Source: Symsagittifera roscoffensis (Eukaryota > Xenacoelomorpha > Acoela > Convolutidae). From it: a stretch of DNA of 64,000 nt. Positions 55,136-64,000 of the stretch are shown here, piece after piece. Both the position numbers and the translations under genes were made by a program. The stretch covers positions 1-64,000 of the forward strand of contig NW_026970944.1 of assembly GCF_963678635.1 (NCBI RefSeq), in the 5' to 3' direction. Every line of letters starts with the position of its first letter. Position 1 is the stretch's first letter. The notes beneath the pieces are model-generated. The model saw only the letters and a program-made list of their open reading frames with translations. It was not told the DNA's origin and made no database searches.

Positions 55136-56656
55136 CCCATCCGGGTTTTACAGAGTTTTTTAGAATCATCTTTCTGCAATTCAAAGGATGGATGATGGAC
55201 GTTGGTATTTGGCGAACATCGTACTCTTGTCCGGTTTTTCTTGTTAGAGAAGTTCCAGGACGCTGGAGTTAGGGGCATCAATCGTTGTGTCTTCTTGTGA
55301 CAACGATGGTGTTTCCCAATGAAATCAATCTGATTTCAGAATGGTTTGCTATGACGGGTTTTTCTGTTTTATGTAGAGAACTTCTTTTGTGTTCGACCTC
55401 GTCTGGGAATGGCGTGGATATTGTGCGTGGAGGGGATGCCTTGTAACTCGGATCTGTACGTATACTTGAACATCGAGGTGGTCATTGGTCTAGTTCAATG
55501 AAGTCCTTTTCTGTGAAGTCAAGTCGTACTCTAAATCGTTTGAGTTTGTGATTGTGGACGGCATATTGATTTGTGGTTGGCCATTCTTTTTCGAGTGTAG
55601 TGGGGTCATTTTGTCTTTGGATGTTCGTCTTTGTTGTTGTATGCTGATCTATATACTGCAAAGTATAGTTTACATTTTATAAAAAAAATTTATTAGTTCA
55701 GTGTTTTAATTATGATTTTGGTTAGTTGTTTTCACAAAAGCATTTTGTTTTAGTTCGGTTATTTTACTCACCCTTGAGTACCTCTTATTAAAAATAGAAG
55801 TGTGGTAACATAGCGTGGATGTAGCGCGGTGGGTTAGGCCGGCTATAGAGCATGCTCAGGACGTCCTCTCTGGTGGGTTAGGCCAGGAGTGGGAGTATGA
55901 TTTCGTGCGGTTTCTGTGAGAGGTCCTGTTATGTGATAACGTTTTATGTTTGGTTTATGGTGGTCTTTCTTATGTTCCTTTGGTTGTGTCTTTTTTTCAA
56001 AAATCAAATTGTTTTTGTTATGGGTTTGTCTTTCGACTTTTTTGTGTTTTATTATTTCTTTCTTAGACTTTATAATAGTCTTCAAAAGAATAAATTATCC
56101 AGTTTTAAACTGGGTTAATCCGGTTTGGGTACCGTTGGTTTTCTTTTCTTAGTCATGCTGTTATTTTATGATTTGTGGTGTTTAGTAAGCTGCGTTGGTT
56201 AGTTTGGTTTAGTATATAATTCCTTTCCAACCGGGTTAAAGGAAAGTTTGAAACTTGTTATCGTGTGTTAGAGTTGTTGAGTGTGAAAACTTGAAACTGA
56301 AATTCATTATTTAAACAATTCTTCGTGGGCGAGTTGTGCGATTTTGGATAGAATTCCTGTGCGAGTGAATGAAAATATCAAAAGGTTAGTACTGCATTTT
56401 CATTTTATCAATTTACCTCATAGAATTTTAATTTTACTGCTTGTTTTGGGGAAAAATTAAATTACAAATTTTCATTTTTTATGAAATTTACTGCTTTTGG
56501 GGAAACAATTTATAAAGTAACTCACTACATTTGGTATAAATTTTATCAGTTTATCTTGTGGAAAATATTAATGAAGTTTAGAAGAATTTTAACAAGTTTA
56601 TTTTTTATTTTGCGTTTTTGTTTTTTGCAGATGATCGTGGTATGAAGACTAAAGAT
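55136..56656 (-). other. 3' untranslated region of copy 3
   Basis: Counterpart of 17421-18932; no gene supported. Confidence 0.65.
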
Positions 56657-56734
56657 CTAAATGAAACATGAGTAAAGAATGGTTAGTATTTATTTTAAAT
56701 TTTTTAGTGAAGAATATGTATAAATTATACTTAC
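56657..56734 (-). other. 3' intron of copy 3
   Basis: On the minus strand: TAA stop, CAG/GTAAGTATAA donor, a TACTAAC branch motif and a TTTCATTTAG acceptor, 78 nt. The best-formed of the three copies. Confidence 0.65.
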
Positions 56735-56737
56735 CTG

Positions 56738-58494
56738 TTAGTCGTCGGGGAAAAAACCGTGGGGGAAGATGTCGTGTATCATATCGGAATTTGTTAGTAA
56801 TTTTGCTAGTATGCGAATGATGTTTTTAGTTTGAAGCAGTGGCCAAAGCAATTGAGCTGCTTTAATAGTTTTTAGTTCTTCGGTGCCAACTGCAAACTCA
56901 TAAGGTGTGTTTTGAATGAGATTATATATTTTGTGATTGTATTTAGTATTGTGGATGAATTCTAATATAGGGATTTCTATAGGTTGGATAAATTCATGTG
57001 GGATAAGGAAGGGTCTGGATTCTTCTGCATTAAAGGTCTTCGTGATGGGACAAAATATATACATTTGTGTTATTGGGTCATAATTGCGGAGGATGCCGTG
57101 GAGGTTAGTATCTTTGATGCAATATGTGAAATTTAGAAAAAATGGCGAAGTGTATTTAGAGTTAAGAAACTGAAAACGGTGGTGTGGTTGTCTTGATGGA
57201 GTGTGTAGATCAAAATAATTTTGTATGAAGCGATAATATGTATATGTGTGGGTTTGTTTAGTGCGTAGCATAATGTCGTGTGAGCAGTGCAAATCGCGTT
57301 CATGTGGTGCAAGGAAGTGGAGGGTTAGTGAAAATAATTGAAATTTTTCTTTAAAACTTTCGTAAGCTTGCATGTTGGTGAGTGCTTCAGAAATGATGTG
57401 ATCAAATTTTCGATCAAATATATTGAGTGTAAATACATATGGTGTTTTGATGAAAAATTTTTCTGTTAGTTGTGGGTTAGCGAAGCGGTCGTCATCTAAA
57501 AATTGGTCTTGATTAGTTAGCTCGGGGTGCAGTGAATGTTTTTAGTGATTTTTTATATCCTATATAAGTAAATTGTCTATGTGTTAGTGGTGTGGTGAGT
57601 CGATATAGCATATCTTGATTTCTTTCTATATCGTTATGAGTATTAGATAACGGTAGGCAAAGGGGATTAGTAAAAAGATAATATGATGTCCAATGAAGTG
57701 AAGGCATTAAAACATGTTCATCTACAAAACTACGTGTGTCGTTAGTGTCTTGAGGGGTGTTTAAATTATGTTGTGGAAATGAAGGTAAGGTGATTGCTAG
57801 AAAATCTTTCGTGTTAGTGTGATGTGGATGATTAATATATTCACGGGCTGTTCCTGGTTTGGTTGGGAATGGATGGTTCGGGAATTTTCTTTTAAAAGTG
57901 CGATAAGCTCTATTAGTGCTATTTGATGATTCGGTGGATGTGGATGATTGTGCTAATGATGCAGTATAAGCTGAAGAGGGTGTAGGGGTAGGCGGGTTTG
58001 AGGATTCTATTGTGGAAGAAATCTGATTTATAGTGGGGGTGTTAGGGTGTAATAGTTGTTGTTGTAGTATGATAAAATTATCGAGTTCTTGGGAGATTTG
58101 GGGAATATCTGGAGAATTGGATGATCGGTCTGAATGAAATGAAGAGTAAGTTGGGGTTACTTGTGAAGCATAAGAGGGTGTAGAAATGGACGGGAGTGGG
58201 TTATTTGGTGGGATTGGTTGAAAAGGGGGTTTTGAAAAAACTGAGGAGTTGGTTTGAAAATTATTGGATGGAGATGGTTCGGAGTTATTGAGTTTCTATA
58301 TTAGGGTTATTGAGTTGTAAAATGGAGTATAAAACTGAAATATTTGAATTAGTGTCTGAATTCATGCCTGATGTTATATTACTAGTTGGAAAATCGGGTG
58401 GTGGGAAAGCAAAAAGTGGAATTATTGTAATTGGAGTGTTGAGGTTGGTTGGATGGGAATTTGAGCGGTGTAGGGATCCAAGTTGTCGGCTCAT
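56738..58494 (-). pseudogene. ORF-C of copy 3
   Basis: Frames 58494-58285, 57707-57513 and 57373-56738. The C-terminal 211 codons are open to the FFPDD end and show the frame that copy 1 lost at its T run. The start keeps the ATGA overlap with Env. Breaks near 58285 and 57513 inactivate it. Confidence 0.75.
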
Positions 58495-61052
58495 CGTGGG
58501 CTAAAAAAATTATTATTTTGAGACTGAAAAGCGGTGGTATGGGGTTGTTCGATAATTTGTTCATATGTATTTTCATCTTGTGAATGATGTGTCATTATAT
58601 GTTGTATGGGGCTTTGCGATATGTTTGGTCTAAAATTTGGATTATGTGTTATTGCTAAATTTCGGAAATTTCGTGGGACTAGGGATAATGGATGGTTATG
58701 TGGTAGGGGTGGTAACTGTGGTGCTGTAGGTGTTACCTCTATACTATTATGTTCTTCGTCGTACGTGTTCTGTCTTGTCGCTATTTTTGTGTTATATTCT
58801 TTTATTTGTGCGTCTAAAAGAATTTTGTTTATTGATGATGAAAAAATTCCAAAAAGTCCTGCAAATAGTATGCGTGCTACACTTGCTTGTCTATTTACTT
58901 GTGTGTGTATAGCGCATAAATTATAGATTCCTTTTAAAAGTTAAAAAAGAAATCCTATAAATTAAACATTGCGTATAAAATAGTTAATTTTTCTAAGATG
59001 TAATAGGGCCATCCTAGAAAATCGAGAATTTCAATTTTTAGTGTAACAAAGCTAAAAATATTTATAGGTGAAATATCTTGTGGTCTGTATTTTTCACCGT
59101 TTAGATATATATAGTCTTTAATGTCTTTAAATTATCCGCTATAATCTTGTGTATAAATATCTGCAAATCCTGCTGTTTCGGCAAGTTTCCGTAAGTTTTG
59201 GTCAATTGATGTGATGTTGGATATCGGATTTTGAATATATTCAAATTGATTGTAAATCGATATTTGGGTTTCGAGTAATAGCTCTAATGCTTTCGGGTGA
59301 AAATTTTTTGAGTGATTGCATTAATGTGGGGTATGGGGTAAGAAGATAATATTTATCTTCATCAGGGTTCAGTTGTACTACATTGTGGCTATTTTCTGAT
59401 CCACATGGGACTGCGGTATCCCAGAAATATGTTCGTCTTGAAAGTGTGTCAACGAAATGTACTTTATTTTTGTAAAAGATAGGGATTCTTTTATAGCATC
59501 GTTTATCTTCAAAAACATATAGTGGTGATACTTTTTTGGTACAAGTATAAAACCATAAAATGTTTCCTTCGTAGTCTAAAAAATTTGATCTATTTCCTGA
59601 TAGTAAATATCCTGCGTAGGGTATTTTTAATACTGCTAGTGCAAGTGATTGTAAGATTTGTGTCCGTTCTAATTCGCATAGTTGGTGAAGTGTTTCTAAT
59701 TCAGAGAGTGACATTTCCTGAAAAATTCGACTAATTGTGTAGTCTAATTTCATATCTAAATGAATATCATAGTGGATATTACCAAAATAAGAATTATTCA
59801 TTAGTGATAGTTCTTGTAAGCGTGTGCTTTTAGTGTCATGTGGCTTTAGATGTCCACCAGGTTGACCATGACTTTTTTGAAAGTTAACTGGTATATATGA
59901 TGTTCCTTCGTTTAGAGGATGACCCGTGGCATAAGGGTCAATTTTTATTTTTCCAGTGGTCATGTCGAAACCTTTTTCTTATTCAACTAATATTTCAGAA
60001 TATTGTGTTTTGGGAAGTGGATATCTGTATTTGCATGCGAGTTCTGTTTCTTGATATATTTGAAAACGTGTCAATTTATTTTCTATATTGTGGATGTGTC
60101 TAAAATCAGTACTTTGTTTTCGTGATGGATTTACTTGTTCATATGGGATTGATTGTATGAAATATTTTTCGTGAAATTTTATCATTCGGGCGTGTATTTT
60201 TGCTACTTGAAATGTTGTACGTGTATCTTCGGGAAACCAAACAATTGTTGCTTGTGTTCGTGTTGTAGGGTCACAATGACCTTAATGGTTTTTACAAGGT
60301 AATCTAATTCCTTGATAGATCATTGTGTTGTCAGATAAATCTCGTGTGAGTTGTATTTTTTTGAGTTGTATTTTCCAATCGAAAAACATTATTTCTTGAT
60401 ATCCTCTATTTTTTGTGTCTACTTTGCATTTTGATGGATTATTTATACCAATGTGTGGTATCCAGTGCTTATCGTGTATGTCATAAGTTAATCTTTCGTG
60501 TGCGCCGTAGTATGGGTATTTTTCATCTAGTTTTATAAGTCCTTGATATCTTTCAAGTTCTGCTTGATGTACAGAATCGGCAAGGACTTGAAAATATACT
60601 AATTTTCTGTCGGTGTTTTTATTTCTTGTGACATTTAGTCTGAGTAACTCGTTTTTACAATCGTCGGGATTTAGATGCAAAAGTTGTTCTATATTACTTT
60701 GGTAGAATGATTCGTGGTCAAGTCGGTTTTTATTTCCGTTTGAGACTTGTGAACAATGTACTTTCTTTTCGGAAAATGTTGCTGTAAATTTATATCCTAT
60801 AACTGTTGTTGCTCGGGCTTCTGAATAGAGTGTCGCTATTACATTTGTAGTTTCTATAGCTTGTGGTTCTGTTTCGCATTGTGATACTTGATTTATTGCA
60901 TATTTGTGTAGTGTTTTTTGTTCATTTTCTTCACAATCGTAATGTGTTACTAATAAATCTTGGGGTCCTGTGCGGGGAGAAGGGTTTATGTTCTGATCGG
61001 AGATTATTAGAAAAAAGAGTTGGAGAAAAATCAATGTTTTTAGAATATACAT
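58491..61052 (-). pseudogene. env: Env of copy 3
   Basis: Nearly full length and very close to copy 1. It has a stop near 60282, another near 59978, a frameshift or small deletion around 59200-59240 and shifts in the membrane-proximal region. Signal peptide and Cys pattern match copy 1. Broken as it stands. Confidence 0.85.
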
Positions 61053-62215
61053 GTATATGATAAGCCTGAGTACGGGTTATAAAATGTGATGTAACCAATT
61101 GTCTTTTTGGTATATCTGTCGTATTTATATATTACTTCAGTTGTTATAAATGGTGGTGGTAGCGATTGAGCTGTTATATTTGGTGGGTTTAATGGGTAAG
61201 GATGTTAAGCAATGTTGTTTAGTTTAACCGTGATTTCAAATTTTAATTGTAGACTATTTTGTTGGAGTATTTGGATGTTATGGTCACGAATGTCTTCGTG
61301 GATATCTTGTCTATATTGTAATGTATTAAGTGCCCAGTTGTGGAGTCGGTTACTTTCTGGGTGCTGTCCTAATAATGGTGGGGGTGCTGTGAATGTATTC
61401 CAGTCTAATCTTAAAGGGATATTTGTTGATGATTGTTCTCGATATCTAGCGTCGAGGTTGTTTAGGAAATTTAAAGGAAAAGGTGTCAGTGAAATCTGAC
61501 TTATTGATGGTGTTGATGGTAGTGATAATGTTTCTGGTAGTGATGATGATGTTGTTGTATCTGTAGAAATATCTATTTGATCATTTATTATTTTGGGTTC
61601 ACCTTGTGTGAATGATTGTGTTGTCCAATTTGGTAGTCGTGATGTTTGGTTTGGGGGGATAAAGGGATTTTCACGTATTTGTTCAGATGTTGGTGTTGAA
61701 CCTAAGTAATCTGAGGGTAGACTTGAGGTGCTACGTTGTGAAAGAAGCGTAGGGGTTTCTGGTAATATACCAATGGGGTTTTCTGGAGTACTTTGTGATG
61801 GGGATTGAGGTATATCAAAATGAACTCGGGGAGTTTGAAAATTTCTGTTTCGTCGAGGATGTATAATTTGTCTATTTATTTCGACTGTATTTTGGTTTTG
61901 ACTAGGATTTCGTATTCTACTTAATTCTTGTGGTAGTGTTGGGTATAAGTTATATGTTGGTTCGCATAGAGGTGCTTGTCGTTGAACTGGTTCTAGTGGT
62001 TCAGATAAGCGAGCGTGTCGTTCTTCAAAGGTATATGGGTTATCTTGAAAGGAAATTCGTGTGGATGTTTGGGGGTTTTGGGTAGTTGAAGGTGGTGTTG
62101 GGTTATCTTGGGATGATGTCGGTGAAGACTGACTGAGTGATTGTTGGTTAGCAATCTTTGATGGTTTTTTATTTATTCTTTTAGTGGAAAAATTTATGTT
62201 TATTATAGTATTCTT
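61040..62215 (-). pseudogene. Met-free Pro-rich ORF of copy 3
   Basis: Homologue of 11785-12927 with the same 13-nt overlap with Env. It is again ATG-poor; frameshifts occur near 61205 and elsewhere. Confidence 0.6.
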
Positions 62216-62898
62216 CTAGAAAAAGAATTAGGAGGATTGTTGCTAGGGCGAATGTGATGATTGCTTTCTTTATACAAGTTTTTTTACAAGTGGGTTGAGT
62301 TTTGAGAAAAATTGTTGGGAGCGAATTTTATGGTGTTTGGGAGGTCTTCTTTTACTTTATTTTTATTTGTCAAGTGATCTGGGGTATTTTTGAGATTTTT
62401 ATATTTTAGGCTAATTTAATATGGTCGTTCTTTTACTTTAGGCTAATTTAACATTTTTGTTTAGGGGGTTTTTGAGGTCTGAGTTGGGAAAATATTGTTG
62501 ATCTTTGCGTTATTAGATAATGGAGGGTTATGATATTATGGTGGTTTTTATTTTAGTTGTCAAGTTGGAGTGGTTTGCTTATTTTTGACCTGGAGGTTGT
62601 AAAGTGATAGTTATAGATATGCCTGGAGTTTAATATCTTTCGTCTAATTGGTTTGTGTTAGAGTTATAGAAGGTGACGGATTGAATGAATCCTATTGGCT
62701 AATTTTGAACTAGAATCGCTGCGTGTTTGTCAGCATGTTATTTTGAAAAATGAAAGTTTAAAATGTTTCAGACGTGCAAAGATTATTAATTGGAAAATTA
62801 AAGTTGTTGTTGAAATTCAACTTTCTTTAATATTTTAGATTGTGGAAATGAATGTTTTGTAGTTTTTGCGTGGTTGATTTCTAAGTCGTGATGACTCT

Positions 62899-64000
62899 CT
62901 ATGATCTGATTTCTCGAAGTGTTCTTGGGGTATATTTTTTAATGTCATTTTTCGATTTTTTTCTTTCTTTTTGAGGTATATTTTGATCTAGATTTTTTGT
63001 ATTGTTTTTGGTTGTAGTTGATTTTTTATTTTGTTTTTCGTGGTGAATGTCATTTTGTTCTTTTATTTCATTTTCCGTATGTGGGTGGTTTTGAATAACT
63101 TTTAAACCCGTGAAAGAATATAATTGAGTTAATTCGCGTAGTGCGTATTCTTTTAGGTAATAAGGTAATAGATTGTTTCGATGTTGAACAATTTCTTTTT
63201 GGTCTGAATCGGTGATTTTATATGTTACGTCAGTGGGTTTGGCGATTATTTGGTATGGTCCTTTACGAAGGGGTTGTAATTTTTTTGAAATTCCTTTTTG
63301 AGTATTAAAATTAGGTATTAAGACAAATGTTCCAATTTTTAAATCGGAGGCTGGTGTAAAGCGTGAATTTATTTGTTCGTTAATGTTTTGCCTTTGTAAC
63401 AACTTTTTTGTTACTTTTTGGTAAAATTCATTGTGTTTTTTATCTCTATTTAAAATCCATTCGGTGTGTGTACCGGAGGCTAATTTAAGAATTTGTGGGT
63501 GATGAAAATGATCTTCATCATGTGTGTGTAAAGGTAGGTTATAACAAATTGAGTCTTTATTCGGTTGGCAATGACTTTGTGCATTTTTATGAGAGTTTGC
63601 TGTAAACATAAATGGTTTACGTGGCTTTTGATTAAAAACCATTTCAAATGGTGACATTCCTAGAGTTGTCGGTGTATCTTGTATCATTTCCATTGATGAT
63701 ACATCTAAGATACTCTTGTAGTGAACGGTTCATACCTTCGACTAAGTCGTTTGTCCAAGGTGCATGAGATGTACGTGGTTTGTGCTTAATGTTATATAAA
63801 TGACAAAGTGTGATGATTTCATTATTTATGAATTCTGTACCGTTGTCTGTAACTAAAATTTCGGGTAATCCGAACTTGGCTATCCAGTGTTGATAAAGTG
63901 TTGTGTAAGCGTAATAAGCGTTACAATGTGGTACTGGGTTAAGTGCTACATAATGTTTAAATGCGTCAAAAATTACCAGAATGTAGGAGTTTCCTTCAGA
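62899..64000 (-). pseudogene. pol: Integrase of copy 3, partial
   Basis: The C-terminal part (63693-62899) is open and matches copy 1 (FNQKPRKP, GPYQI module, tail). About 53 bp are deleted near 63665, shifting the frame between the catalytic Glu region and the C-terminal part. The Asp (TDNGTEF) and Glu (LVEGMNR) regions remain upstream to the window edge. Confidence 0.8.

Larger units (their letters stand above)
54726..64000 (-). mobile_element. Family A copy 3, 3' part, cut by window edge
   Basis: Begins with a full 410-bp 3' LTR and continues through 3' UTR, intron, ORF-C, Env, Pro-rich ORF and integrase to the right edge, where the integrase core is still being read. It is close to copy 1 but carries its own breaks, including loss of the small membrane ORF and a deletion of about 53 bp in the integrase. 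Confidence 0.9.

Overview
This is transposon-dense invertebrate animal DNA. I see no tRNA, rRNA, CRISPR array or recognisable host gene. Almost everything legible is LTR retroelement. The main occupant is one very large, envelope-bearing Ty3/gypsy-type (Metaviridae-like) family, called family A here. The host cannot be named from the window. Short introns, gypsy and BEL/Pao elements and a chuvirus-like glycoprotein all fit an invertebrate.

Layout. 1-419: left flank with a small minus-strand open frame. 420-19342: family A copy 1 on the + strand, 18.9 kb, with 410-bp LTRs that differ at one base. 19343-20046: spacer without a gene. 20047-22280: rearranged head-to-tail family A pieces (minus strand) that share LTRs. 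22281-42261: family A copy 2 (minus strand), old and broken, with an insertion and a 1104-bp tandem duplication inside its RT gene. 42262-46633: remains of a BEL/Pao element and a small MITE-like element. 46634-53656: a second gypsy element (element B, minus strand) with a 5-bp target duplication. 53657-54725: spacer. 54726 to the right edge: family A copy 3 (minus strand), cut by the window end.

Family A gene order, read best in copy 1: LTR; primer-binding site; a conserved 77-codon leader ORF (ORF0); a basic 155-codon ORF (ORFa); Gag in two blocks separated by one TGA; zinc knuckle and protease; one TAA; RT and RNase H; a shift at an A run; integrase; small membrane ORFs; a 380-codon Met-free Pro/Ser/Thr-rich ORF; an Env resembling class III (gB-like) chuvirus glycoproteins; a roughly 600-codon unknown ORF-C; a short intron directly after the ORF-C stop; a 1.5-kb 3' UTR; a purine-rich stretch; LTR. 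The Met-free ORF overlaps Env by 13 nt, and Env overlaps ORF-C by ATGA. Both joints are kept in all three copies, which suggests coupled translation of a downstream cassette.

The most noteworthy points are ORF0, the captured glycoprotein, the overlapping Env cassette, the retained 3' intron, and the loss of the RT catalytic YXDD motif in the youngest copy while an older wreck keeps it. All functional statements rest on reading motifs by eye; no database search was possible.
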